DNA of 37,162 nucleotides from an uncultured Oceanobacter sp. Lineage in GTDB: Bacteria; Pseudomonadota; Gammaproteobacteria; Pseudomonadales; Oceanobacteraceae. Shown here one piece after another: positions 1-7,738 of this stretch. Numbering within the stretch: the first letter of the stretch is position 1; the number at the start of each line of letters is the position of its first letter. The stretch spans positions 1 to 37,162 of the forward strand of contig CAJXTI010000038.1 in the NCBI GenBank assembly GCA_913061185.1, written 5' to 3'. Below the pieces are notes generated by a model, which searched no databases, was not told the origin of the DNA, and worked only from the letters and a program-made list of their open reading frames with translations. Made by a program: the position numbers and the translations under genes.

Positions 1-54
1 AAAGTGGGTCAATTTTATTGGCCAAAGGTGGATCAAAATAGATGGCCATTGACA
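1..54. mobile_element. End of an IS21-family-like insertion sequence
   Basis: Read on the minus strand, this stretch begins with TGTCAATGGCCATC and holds two imperfect 21-bp direct repeats, at 4-24 and 28-48. Both start GTGG, contain TCAA and end TGGCCA. A terminal TGT and multiple internal terminal repeats that bind transposase are hallmarks of IS21-family ends. The boundary at about 54 is placed where the downstream mannosyltransferase frame starts to match its family. The transposase genes (istA/istB) would lie outside the window to the left. No target duplication can be checked because the other end is not visible. Confidence 0.7.
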
Positions 55-895
55 GCTGTTTAACTCCCGTTTTAATCAGTACAGCTTTCTCGATGGCGTT
101 GATGCCCTGATCAAGCGGCTGCCGGATCAGTTGCCGGTGGGGATTCGTGCTCGGCTGGAGGGGAAATGCCGTTGGTTACCGGTGCCAGTGAGGACTCCTG
201 TGACAGTAACGGCAACGGCTCGGTCTCCCATTGCAGTCAAGACCGCTGACGACGCTGAGCCATCAGGACTGGTAGAGGGCGTTCCTAATACAGACAGTTT
301 TATACCGTTATCTTCTTCCGGCGTATTAACCCGTGAGCCATTACTGTTGTGGAATCATCGCTGGGAGTATGACAAGCAGCCGGAGGACTTTCTGGCGCTG
401 CTGCTGGAATTGAATGATCTGGGAGTTGGCTTTCGGCTGGCGTTACTGGGGCCGCGACCGAAACAGATTCCGGCGGCGCTAACAGCCATTCGTCAGCGCT
501 TTGGGGATGTCATTTGTGTCGATGGTCGTGTCAGCCGGGAGGAGTATATTGGCTGGCTGACGCAGGCGGATGTGGTGGTCAGTACGGCGATTCATGAATT
601 TCAGGGCGTGTCGGTGCTGGAGGCTGCGGCGCTGGGAGCCATTCCGTTGGTGCCGGATGCGTTGTGTTATCGCGAGCAGTATCCGCCGTTGTGTCGGTAT
701 CCCCCCGGCGATATGGCTGCTGCGGGGCAGCGTCTGATTCCGTTGTTGGCTCAGCCGCAGCCTGAATTAATGCTGCGGCCTTGGTTGGTGGCGAATCTGG
801 CGAAGGGCGATAACAGGATTCATACGCCGCCATCGGCCAGCGAGCGCTGGCAGTACTGGCTGTTGTCGGTGAAGTCGATGGGGCTGGGGCGGTGA
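55..895 (+). pseudogene. tRNA-queuosine alpha-mannosyltransferase (DUF3524/QTMAN family), 5' end lost to an IS insertion
   Basis: The frame is open from 53 to the stop at 893-895, about 280 codons. It begins inside the family's conserved block (LFNSRFNQYSFLDGVDALIK, then LPDQLP), followed by LLLWNHRWEYDKQPEDF and a GT-B C-terminal half with HEFQGVSVLEAAALGAIPL. Complete bacterial members start with roughly 110-120 more residues carrying the N-terminal Rossmann half, which is absent here and replaced by the IS end. An in-frame TGA at 50-52 blocks read-through from the IS. The family mannosylates queuosine at the wobble position of tRNA-Asp in animals; the bacterial role is inferred. A TTG at 131 could only give a fragment without the acceptor half, so I treat the gene as inactive. 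It converges on the DUF2057 gene with a 7-bp gap. Confidence 0.8.
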
Positions 896-902
896 AATCG
901 CT

Positions 903-1490
903 TCAGTGTTGCTCTTGCAGCCATTGATGAAACGCGGCCTTGTCGCTATCACTGCTGGCGTTCCAGATATCCTGCAGCTGTTCCAGTCGAGTAACCGTAC
1001 CGGTTTTGTCTTTGACTGCGACGTAGGCGACTTTCTGTTCTTTTTCGACCACGGGCTGGCCGGTAATCTTGTGGCTACCACCAATCAGCCAGATGGGGGA
1101 TTGGGTTTGCAGCTCTTCGGCCTGATCGCGGTCACGTACGGGGGCATGGGTTAATACATAACGTTGACCAGCGCGGAAATCATTGTCGATAGCGACGGGT
1201 TGCCAGCGAATCAGGTAGCCGGACTCATCCGGGGTGTTCCAGTTTTCTTCATATTGCACCACAATTCTCTGGCTGCCTTCGGTCAATAACAGTCGGTACT
1301 GGCCAGTGTACAGGTTGGGTGAATCCACGTTCTGGCCGTTAATGGCGAGCACGCGCAGGGTTGACGGTACAATCACTTCTACGTTGCCCTGACCCAGTGT
1401 GGTGAGGTCGTTTGCGGGTTGAACCGAAGAGACTGAACAGGCCCAAAGCAGGGAGGTCAGTGCAACAAACAGGGCTTGCAGGCTTTTCAT
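903..1490 (-). CDS. DUF2057 (YccT/CsgI-like) exported protein
   Basis: This 195-residue protein matches the DUF2057 family, with the block VEVIVPSTLRVLAINGQ near the N-terminus followed by a beta-rich domain (YTGQYRLLLTEGSQRIVVQY). E. coli YccT (CsgI) of this family is a periplasmic protein reported to restrain curli assembly; whether that applies here is unknown. Residues 1-20 form a signal peptide. LLWAC at 14-18 resembles a lipobox, but Trp in the -2 position is atypical, so either a lipoprotein or a soluble periplasmic protein is possible. The start at 1490 is the only methionine before the signal sequence. The ribosome site is weak. The gene lies downstream of the porin, separated by a terminator, so it probably has its own promoter in 1491-1580. 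Confidence 0.8.
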   Translation of the reverse strand: MKSLQALFVALTSLLWACSVSSVQPANDLTTLGQGNVEVIVPSTLRVLAINGQNVDSPNLYTGQYRLLLTEGSQRIVVQYEENWNTPDESGYLIRWQPVAIDNDFRAGQRYVLTHAPVRDRDQAEELQTQSPIWLIGGSHKITGQPVVEKEQKVAYVAVKDKTGTVTRLEQLQDIWNASSDSDKAAFHQWLQEQH

Positions 1491-1584
1491 CAGTACGAGA
1501 TCTTTTATTTCCGGGTTTAGGTAAATTGCTGGTCATGGTTGAAATCATGGTTACGGTAGCGACGAACCGTCAGCGTCAAAGACC

Positions 1585-1613
1585 AAAAAGCCCACTCCAT
1601 TAGAGCGGGCCTT
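1585..1613 (-). terminator. Rho-independent terminator downstream of the porin gene
   Basis: An 8-bp stem (1590-1597 with 1603-1610, one A/C mismatch) with a five-base loop is followed on the minus strand by a run of five T (the A-run at 1585-1589). It lies about 115 bp after the porin stop and before the DUF2057 gene. Confidence 0.7.
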
Positions 1614-1726
1614 GGCATACTAGCATATTTTATTGGGTCATTTAGGCCCATACAACACTGGTCTTAAGTGCTCTCCGTATCCGTATTACTACTGGGGGTC
1701 GCGGGTTGTAAAGGTCTTGTGCTGAC

Positions 1727-2644
1727 TCAGAAGTCGTAGCGTACGCCGAGTTCTGTTTTGGTCACCGCGTCGTTGGTTGTGCGGCTGGTATCCAGTTTTT
1801 CCAGGGCTACCCAAACCTGAAATTGCTTATCCAGTGCATTGACGTATTCAATTTTTCTTGAAGCCTTGTCACCGGATTGGTCACATTTATTGACGGCGAA
1901 GCGGGCATGAATTTTGTGAACACCGGTCTTGTAAGCACCGTAAACACCGTTGGTCGATGTTTTCTCGCCGCTACACAGGTTGCTGCTTTTGTAATCGAAC
2001 GAGTCACTGGCGCGGTGAGTGAACGCAGACAAGGTCATTTCATCCAGAGTGTACCAGACGCGTGCGCCCAGGATTTGTCCGTTATTGTCGCCATTTTTGT
2101 CTTTAACCAGTGCAATCTGGCCCTTGAATCCGCCGATTTTGTATTCACCACCAGCCTGGACGGTGTCGATATTGTTACCGTCCTTATCTTCGGTCTGGAC
2201 ACCTAATCCAAGCGTGAAGCCATTACCTTTATAGTAGTATTGGGTCAGGCCGTCGTCGCGAATTGTGTACATGCGCAGGGAATCCGAACCGTTGCTGAAG
2301 TAGGCACCACGGACAAATTTGTGCCAGACGGTTGTCTGCGATCCATGGTACAGCTCGCCCAACGCACCTTTGACACCGACATAGCCTAAACGCAGGGTGG
2401 GTGCTGATTTTTGCTCGAAGTCGACGCCGTATTCAATGCCACCTACGGCGGTCAGGCCGTGACCGATGTCGCTACTGGCCTTGATGCCAAAACGAGTCAA
2501 TTTGTCGTCGCTGCTCATGGCGCTGTCTTCCTTGTCCAGAGCAAGGCGCACGGAGCCGTAGACATCTACTTTGGGCTCGGCAGCGATTGCGGCTGTTGCC
2601 AGCAGGCTCAGGGAGATGGCGGTTGCAGTCCTGGTCAATGTCAT
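1727..2644 (-). CDS. Gram-negative general porin (outer-membrane beta-barrel)
   Basis: A 305-residue precursor. I place the start at 2644 because MTLTRTATAISLSL begins a normal signal peptide (cleavage after AAIAA, residues 18-22) and AAGAGAG sits about eight bases upstream. An upstream in-frame start at 2734 would add 30 non-signal residues. The mature protein is built from alternating beta-strand segments (VDVYGSVRLALD, LRLGYVGVKGALGELYHG, LTQYYYKGNGFTLGLGV) and ends in ELGVRYDF. The terminal Phe is the classical signal for outer-membrane barrel insertion, and the pattern fits the OmpC-like/Porin_4 superfamily. Two cysteines (in NLCSGEK and VNKCDQ) may form a loop disulfide. It follows dctP on the same strand after a 123-bp gap, so it may supply outer-membrane passage for the same substrates; that is inference. 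Confidence 0.88.
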   Translation of the reverse strand: MTLTRTATAISLSLLATAAIAAEPKVDVYGSVRLALDKEDSAMSSDDKLTRFGIKASSDIGHGLTAVGGIEYGVDFEQKSAPTLRLGYVGVKGALGELYHGSQTTVWHKFVRGAYFSNGSDSLRMYTIRDDGLTQYYYKGNGFTLGLGVQTEDKDGNNIDTVQAGGEYKIGGFKGQIALVKDKNGDNNGQILGARVWYTLDEMTLSAFTHRASDSFDYKSSNLCSGEKTSTNGVYGAYKTGVHKIHARFAVNKCDQSGDKASRKIEYVNALDKQFQVWVALEKLDTSRTTNDAVTKTELGVRYDF

Positions 2645-2667
2645 TATTTTGCTCTCTTTATTGTTAT

Positions 2668-2742
2668 TGGCCTTGTGGCCAGTCTTCGTTTTGATGGCTG
2701 TACCTAGCCCCTGGCCTTGAACGTTCAAGACCAATAAGGGGC
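2668..2742. promoter_or_regulatory. Inverted repeats in the dctP-porin intergenic region
   Basis: Between dctP and the porin start lie a near-perfect 20-bp palindrome at 2713-2732, centred on TTGAACGTTCAA, enclosed by a second inverted pair (GCCCCT at 2707-2712 with AGGGGC at 2737-2742), and a small GGCC hairpin at 2668-2681 just ahead of the porin ribosome site. No T-run follows on either strand, so an operator or leader structure for the porin is as likely as a terminator for dctP. Confidence 0.45.
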
Positions 2743-2767
2743 TTTGGAGGAGAAAAAGCGGGGAGAA

Positions 2768-3754
2768 TTACGGGTTGTTGGCTTCCAGGGCGGCGCCAAT
2801 CAGATCTGGACCAATTTCGTCGGCAAACATTTTCCAGACGGGTTTCATGGCGTTAACCCATTGCTGGCGTTCTGCTTCGGTGATGGTCAGTATTTCGGTT
2901 TTGCCGGAGTCGATAATTTTCTGGCGGTCTTCTGCACCCTTTTTCAGGGCGATACGGTTACCGTGGGCAATGGCTTCGTCCATCGCGGTTTTCAGCTTGG
3001 TACGAACGTCATCTGGCAGGCCGTACCAGAACTCGGCAGAAGTCACGACCATGTAATCCAGTACGCCATGGTTGGTTTCGGTGGCGTACTTCTGCACTTC
3101 AAAGAATTTTTTCGAATAGGTGTTGGACCAGGTGTTTTCCTGACCATCAATCGCTTTGGTTTGCAGCAGGGTAAATACTTCCGAGAATGGTTTTTTCAGC
3201 GGGATTGCCTGTACGGCTTCAAACTGTGCCTGCAAAACGTCGGAGGTCATGATGCGGTACTTCTTGCCGGAAATATCCGCAGGAACGCGAATCGGGGAGT
3301 TGTCGGTCAGTTGCTTCATGCCGTTGTGCAAGTAGCCGAGGCCAACCAGCAATTTACTTTCCATGGATTTCAGCAATTTCTGGCCTTCCGGGCCTTGTTG
3401 AAAACGGTCGACGGCTTCGATGTCCTTGAACAGGAATGGCAGGTCGAACAGTTGCAGCTGGTCGGTGTACTTCTGGAACTTGGACAGCGCTGGGGCGGCC
3501 AATTCAACGTCACCGAGCTGCATGGCCTGCAACACGGTAGAGTCGGTGAACAGCTGGGAATTAGGGTATACCTTGACGTCGATCTGGCCGGGCAAAGCGG
3601 CTTCTGCGAGTTCTTTGAACTTCAGCGCCATCTGGCCTTTGGGGGTGTTTTCGGCGACGACGTGGGAAAACTTGATTTCGATGGGCTTGGCAGCAGCCTG
3701 GTTAAATGTCAGCAGGCTGGCGCAAGCCAGCACAGTTGCGACTAAGGTTTTCAT
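2768..3754 (-). CDS. dctP: TRAP dicarboxylate transporter substrate-binding protein DctP
   Basis: A 328-residue periplasmic binding protein that captures C4-dicarboxylates (succinate, fumarate, malate) or related organic acids for the DctQM membrane unit. It has a signal peptide (residues 1-22, ending NQAAA), the family opening IEIKFSHVVAENTPKG, and the conserved arginine in KYRIMTSD (Arg167), which pairs with the substrate carboxylate in TRAP binding proteins. Length is normal for DctP. GAGGA lies about eight bases before the ATG at 3754. The gene is divergent from dctBD and about 4 kb away from dctQM, an unusual separation. A sigma-54-type promoter sits 92 bp upstream. Substrate choice within the dicarboxylate group cannot be told from sequence alone. 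Confidence 0.93.
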   Translation of the reverse strand: MKTLVATVLACASLLTFNQAAAKPIEIKFSHVVAENTPKGQMALKFKELAEAALPGQIDVKVYPNSQLFTDSTVLQAMQLGDVELAAPALSKFQKYTDQLQLFDLPFLFKDIEAVDRFQQGPEGQKLLKSMESKLLVGLGYLHNGMKQLTDNSPIRVPADISGKKYRIMTSDVLQAQFEAVQAIPLKKPFSEVFTLLQTKAIDGQENTWSNTYSKKFFEVQKYATETNHGVLDYMVVTSAEFWYGLPDDVRTKLKTAMDEAIAHGNRIALKKGAEDRQKIIDSGKTEILTITEAERQQWVNAMKPVWKMFADEIGPDLIGAALEANNP

Positions 3755-3845
3755 GGTCGATCCTCACTCTTAATTTTTATTGGCGGTGCTGAATGCTCTG
3801 GAATATCGGTGTGTCCAGGACGAATTCTTCAGACGACTGGTGATT

Positions 3846-3862
3846 AGCAACCCGTATGCCAA
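3846..3862 (-). promoter_or_regulatory. Sigma-54-type promoter of dctP
   Basis: On the minus strand the sequence is TTGGCATACGGGTTGCT, matching the sigma-54 consensus TTGGCAC-N5-TTGCT except for T in place of the last C of the -24 box. The -12 GC is at 3847-3848, predicting a transcript start near 3835 and a leader of about 80 nt before dctP. The rest of 3755-4143, between the divergent starts, holds no gene. It contains a small inverted pair GGAAA/TTTCC around 3976-3994 that could be part of a DctD site. Confidence 0.8.
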
Positions 3863-4143
3863 TCTTGAAAATAGCTGCGATCATCTGCACGCTGGAGGCT
3901 GTCGTCGACGCTCAAACAGGTTGTGGGTATGGCCTGATTAAAGACGAAAACACCGCTGTTGCCGGGGTTCGAAAGGAAAGTCAGTCTGTTTCCTGAGACC
4001 TTGGGTCGAGCGGGATGAGTGGCTCGGATAGTAGCGTTGGGTACGGCAGGTAATTTGCTACAAAGAATGGCTGGTATGATTTCTTTATTTTAAAAGGGTG
4101 GTCTTATACGCATGAGATGTCGTCAATGGGGGGAGATACACCC

Positions 4144-5658
4144 ATGAGTATGGTCACTGATTCCCAGACAACGGGAATTCAGCCAACGGTGGCGGATTTG
4201 GAAGCGCACCGCTCCGTTGCGCTGTCGTTGACCTTGTTGCTACTGGGGTGGCTGGTGGGCGTGGTATTGGTGGTTGCCACCGTTTGGCAGTTGCAGGAAG
4301 ACGAAGCGCTACAGGAGTTGGCGCAGGAGGCCAAGGTTATGGCGGATAGTGTCAGTAGCCATTTGCAGCAGTATCGGGGGATTGCAGATGCGGTATCCGA
4401 CCTGCGTACCTTGCGGGAGGTACTGGGCGCTCCGACGTCCGACGGGCTGGGTAAGCTGAATCGTTTCCTGCAACAGACCAATCGCAGCCTCGGCAGCGAT
4501 ACTCTTTTTGTGCTTAACCCGGCAGGTATTGTGGTGGGTGCCAGTAACTACGCCAGCAAGAACAGTTTTGTTGGCCATGACTTTGCTTTCCGGCCTTATT
4601 TTCAGCAGGCGGTATTGGGTGAAAGTGCCGGTTATTATGCAGTGGGGTTGATTTCCCAAGGTCGAGGCTATTATTTCTCTGCCCCGATTCTGGATGATGG
4701 CAAGGTGCTGGGTGTGGCGGTGGTGAAAATATTGCTGGAACCTGTCTTTGAGCGACTGGCTGCCAGGCAGCATGATTTTCTTCTGATTGGCTATGATTCG
4801 GTTATTTTTGCCGCTTCAAACCAGGATTGGCAGCTGCGCAGTCTGAATCGTTTGCCCGAGAGCCAGCGTGTGGCTATCCGGCAGTCACATCGTTATGGCA
4901 ATTCCTCTCTTGCGCCGATGGCGACCAGTCCCGAGAGTGATCAGAATCTGTTTGATGATGCGTATATTCAGCTGGTATCTGGTGGTGTGATCCAGCGCTA
5001 TCTGGTCGGGCGAGCCTTGGTACGGGAGGCGGGCTGGCATTTGTTTGCGGTCATGCCACGGATGGAATTGCTGCGACGTACGCTGCAGTTCAGCATCTAT
5101 TTTTCGCTGGTGTACGGACTGCTGGTGTTGTTCTGGCTGTATTGGCGCAAGCGGTCGGAGGTTCAGCGCCATGTGAATAGCATGAATCTGGAGCTGGAGC
5201 GCCGGGTCGCCGGTCTGACCTCGGAATTGACGGAATCCAATGCTGAGCTGAAACAGCTGGTGGCTCACTATCAGCGTACCCAGAGCGAACTGGAAACCAC
5301 CCAGAACCAGTTGATCCAGACCGCCAAGCTAGCGGTGCTGGGTGAGCTGTCGGCCGGAATCAACCATGAACTTAACCAGCCACTGTTGGCACTGCAAACC
5401 TACGCCGAAAACAGCCAGAAATTGCTGGCTCGTGAACGCTTCACTCTGGTGGCCGATAACCTGCGTGAGATCCTCCAGATTACGGGCTCCATGCATGCCA
5501 TTGTGTCGCGCTTCAAGGTTTTTGCCCGTCGCTCGCCTCCCGACCCGCGCCCGGTCGATGTGAACGAAATCATCAATGCTGCCTTGATGATTATGAAACC
5601 GTTACTCAAAAAAGCCGGTGTCGGAATTGAGGTGGAATTACCCCAAGCGGGCAAATGA
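4144..5658 (+). CDS. dctB: C4-dicarboxylate sensor histidine kinase DctB, N-terminal part (frame broken before the ATPase domain)
   Basis: Membrane sensor kinase that detects external dicarboxylates and phosphorylates DctD. Seen in order: first membrane segment (VALSLTLLLLGWLVGVVLVV), a periplasmic sensor region of about 250 residues with the layout of a double-Cache domain, second membrane segment (LQFSIYFSLVYGLLVLFWLY), a coiled-coil linker (LELERRVAGLTSELTESNAEL) and a HisKA domain with the phospho-acceptor box INHELNQPLLALQTYAEN. The frame then stops at 5656-5658, before the ATP-binding domain. I choose ATG 4144 because GGGGGGAG lies eight bases upstream; 4117 is an in-frame alternative. 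The ATPase domain follows in the -1 frame from 5655. The gene starts a dctB-dctD operon with ATGA-type overlaps. Confidence 0.85.
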   Translation: MSMVTDSQTTGIQPTVADLEAHRSVALSLTLLLLGWLVGVVLVVATVWQLQEDEALQELAQEAKVMADSVSSHLQQYRGIADAVSDLRTLREVLGAPTSDGLGKLNRFLQQTNRSLGSDTLFVLNPAGIVVGASNYASKNSFVGHDFAFRPYFQQAVLGESAGYYAVGLISQGRGYYFSAPILDDGKVLGVAVVKILLEPVFERLAARQHDFLLIGYDSVIFAASNQDWQLRSLNRLPESQRVAIRQSHRYGNSSLAPMATSPESDQNLFDDAYIQLVSGGVIQRYLVGRALVREAGWHLFAVMPRMELLRRTLQFSIYFSLVYGLLVLFWLYWRKRSEVQRHVNSMNLELERRVAGLTSELTESNAELKQLVAHYQRTQSELETTQNQLIQTAKLAVLGELSAGINHELNQPLLALQTYAENSQKLLARERFTLVADNLREILQITGSMHAIVSRFKVFARRSPPDPRPVDVNEIINAALMIMKPLLKKAGVGIEVELPQAGK

Positions 5659-6005
5659 TTCTCTGTGAGCCGGTGCAGATACAGCAGGTGTTGATCAATT
5701 TGCTGACCAATGCATCGGAAGCGATGGAGGGCGTCGTTGATGCCAGCGTGCGGGTGCAGGTAGAGGATGGTGATGATCAAATCCGAATTCTGGTTATCGA
5801 CAATGGCCCAGGGATTGCTAAAGAGCTGCAAAGCACAATCTTTGAACCCTTCTTTACCACCAAGCGTAAAGGATTGGGGATAGGGCTGGCGTTATCGCGC
5901 CGGATTCTGGAAACCCTGTCGGGCAGTTTGACTGCGGAATCGGATGTGAATGGCGGAACGGTCTTTGTGATGACATTGCGCAAACATAGGGGAGTGGATG
6001 AATGA
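5655..6005 (+). CDS. dctB: DctB C-terminal HATPase domain, in a separate reading frame
   Basis: A 116-residue frame overlapping the upstream stop as ATGA. It holds a complete kinase ATPase domain: N box (INLLTNASEAM), G1 box (VIDNGPGI), F box (FEPFFTTK) and G2 box (GLGIGLALSRRI). A normal DctB carries this domain in one chain with the HisKA domain. Restoring one base near 5643-5655 would join GIEVELPQAGK to MILCEPVQIQQVL with normal family spacing. So this is either a recent frameshift or sequencing error, or a kinase made as two coupled polypeptides. There is no strong ribosome site, and re-initiation at ATGA is possible. It overlaps dctD by 4 bp. Confidence 0.8.
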   Translation: MILCEPVQIQQVLINLLTNASEAMEGVVDASVRVQVEDGDDQIRILVIDNGPGIAKELQSTIFEPFFTTKRKGLGIGLALSRRILETLSGSLTAESDVNGGTVFVMTLRKHRGVDE

Positions 6006-7357
6006 TCGAAGTGTTGGTCGTTGACGATGAAGAAGGGGTGCGCAAGGCACTGGCACAAACACTGGAGATCGAAGGCTTTGCCGTGATCACCGCCGCCAAC
6101 GGCCAGGAGGCTCTGGCACAGGTATCGGGAGACTGGTCTGGTGTGGTGATCACCGACATCAATATGCCGGTGATGGATGGCATGGAGCTGATGCGTGCAA
6201 TCCGTCTGATTGATGCCGATATGCCAGTGATCCTGCTCACCGGTCATGGCGATGTTTCGATTGCTGTCGATGCAATGCGGCAGGGTGCTTACGATTTTCT
6301 GGAAAAACCTTTTTCAACCGATCATTTGCTGGAAACCGTACAGCGCGCCCATGAAAAACGTTTGCTGACACTGGAAAACCGCCAGTTGCGTCAAGAGGTC
6401 GAAGTCCAGTCGCGACCCGGCCCTCGGATTATCGGTCATCACCCTGATATGAAAAAATTACGGGATACCCTGAATCACATTAAAGATACCCCGGCGGATG
6501 TGCTGATCAATGGCGATACTGGCTGCGGCAAGGAGCTGGTCGCCCGTTATCTACATAGCCACAGCAAGCGCAGCGACAAGGCATTTGTGGCGATTAACTG
6601 CGGTGCAATCCCGGAAAATCTGATCGAAAGCGAGTTGTTTGGCCATGAAGCAGGGGCATTTACCGGAGCGGGTAAAAAACGGATCGGCAAGTTTCAGTAT
6701 GCCAACGGCGGTACGTTATTACTTGATGAAATTGAAAGTATGCCGATGGTGTTGCAGATCAAAATGCTGCGCGTACTGGAGGAGCGCAAAGTGGAGCCAT
6801 TGGGTGGCAATCAGCAAATCGACCTCAATGTTCGCGTGGTCGCTGCGACCAAGGTGGATCTGAAGGCGATGAGTGACCGGGGAGCGTTTCGTCTCGACCT
6901 GTATTACCGTCTGAATATGGTTCAGGTGCATATTCCGCCGTTGCGGGATCGACGTGAAGACGTGCCGGTGTTGTTTGAGCATTTTGTCTGGGCGGCTGCC
7001 AATCGTTACGGTTCGGAAGTGAATGCGTTGAGCGCCGGACAACGGCAACAGTTACTGGCCCATGATTGGCCGGGTAACGTGCGTGAGTTGCGTAATCTGG
7101 CGGAATGTTTTGTCTTGTTGGGTGGCGAGCGGGCGTTCGATAGTTTGCTGAAGTCGGGTGGGGCCGCCGGGCGAATATCGCTGGCGGAACAGGTCAGCCG
7201 CTACGAAGAAATGCTGTTGCGAGAAGTATTGGCCCGCCATCAGGGAAGACTGAAAGAGGCTCAGGAAGAAATGGGGCTGGGGCGCAAGACCTTGTACGAA
7301 AAAATGAAAAAATTTGATCTGGACAAGGAAATGTTCAAACAGACAGGGGATGACTGA
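6002..7357 (+). CDS. dctD: Sigma-54-dependent response regulator DctD
   Basis: A 451-residue NtrC-family activator of dicarboxylate transport genes. The receiver domain (1-120) has the acidic pair VDDEE, phospho-acceptor Asp52 in VITDINMPVMDG, and the conserved Lys in FLEKPF. The AAA+ domain has Walker A GDTGCGKE, the sigma-54 contact loop GAFTGA (in EAGAFTGAGKKRIG), Walker B LLLDEIESMP and an arginine-finger region. The C-terminal Fis-type helix-turn-helix covers about 400-440 (RLKEAQEEMGLGRKTLYEKM). It begins within the last codons of the dctB ATPase frame, so the two are translationally coupled. The intact GAFTGA loop agrees with the two sigma-54-type promoters in front of dctP and dctQ, which are its likely targets. 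Confidence 0.95.
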   Translation: MIEVLVVDDEEGVRKALAQTLEIEGFAVITAANGQEALAQVSGDWSGVVITDINMPVMDGMELMRAIRLIDADMPVILLTGHGDVSIAVDAMRQGAYDFLEKPFSTDHLLETVQRAHEKRLLTLENRQLRQEVEVQSRPGPRIIGHHPDMKKLRDTLNHIKDTPADVLINGDTGCGKELVARYLHSHSKRSDKAFVAINCGAIPENLIESELFGHEAGAFTGAGKKRIGKFQYANGGTLLLDEIESMPMVLQIKMLRVLEERKVEPLGGNQQIDLNVRVVAATKVDLKAMSDRGAFRLDLYYRLNMVQVHIPPLRDRREDVPVLFEHFVWAAANRYGSEVNALSAGQRQQLLAHDWPGNVRELRNLAECFVLLGGERAFDSLLKSGGAAGRISLAEQVSRYEEMLLREVLARHQGRLKEAQEEMGLGRKTLYEKMKKFDLDKEMFKQTGDD

Positions 7358-7376
7358 CCCCCAAATGGAGGATTTG

Positions 7377-7403
7377 AATGGGGGTTGATCCCCCCATTTT
7401 TTT
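7377..7403 (+). terminator. Rho-independent terminator after dctD
   Basis: A perfect 8-bp stem, AATGGGGG (7377-7384) with CCCCCATT (7391-7398), is followed by a seven-T run at 7397-7403, twenty bases after the dctD stop. It separates the regulator operon from dctQM. Confidence 0.9.
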
Positions 7404-7738
7404 GCAAGGATCCATCCTGATCGAGACGATTTTGCTGTTCTGCTGGCGACTAATAATAAAAAACAGTCACTAGATCGAGCCGAATAATGCGGTTGGCTCA
7501 CCCGCCAGGTTAACTTCCAGAGCTGCATACAATCCGCAGGATACAGGGTTTCCGCCATGTACAGCCTGGTTGCGGTTGTTTTCCCCTGGCGCTGGTTGTT
7601 GTTTCAGCCAGAGCTGCCTTTGTCAGGTGTCACTCCTTTTTTGTTTATTGGCACAGCACTTGCTGATGCCGGGAAGATGTTCATATCGTTCGAATTTCCC
7701 GCTGGCCATCCTGGCCGAAAACAATAAAAGGAGAGCAG
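7404..7738. other. Control region of dctQM
   Basis: No gene is seen here. The stretch lies between the dctD terminator and dctQ and contains the sigma-54-type promoter at 7648-7664. DctD enhancer sites would be expected 80-200 bp upstream of that promoter. I see loosely inverted CCGCA/TGCGG sequences around 7530-7575 but cannot assign them with confidence. AAGGAG lies just ahead of dctQ. Confidence 0.5.
7648..7664 (+). promoter_or_regulatory. Sigma-54-type promoter of dctQM
   Basis: TTGGCACAGCACTTGCT matches the sigma-54 consensus at all conserved positions, with -24 GG at 7650-7651 and -12 GC at 7662-7663. It predicts a start near 7675 and a leader of about 65 nt. Confidence 0.9.

Noticed and set aside
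2744..3745. Long plus-strand open frame (333 codons) opposite dctP
   Set aside because: It is the mirror of a clearly recognised dctP gene; its translation is Phe/Gly/Gln-rich without family features and has no ribosome site.
5643..5660. Programmed -1 frameshift signal in dctB
   Set aside because: No X XXY YYZ heptamer is present in frame; GGGCAAATGA is not a known slippery site, so only coupled re-initiation or mutation remain.
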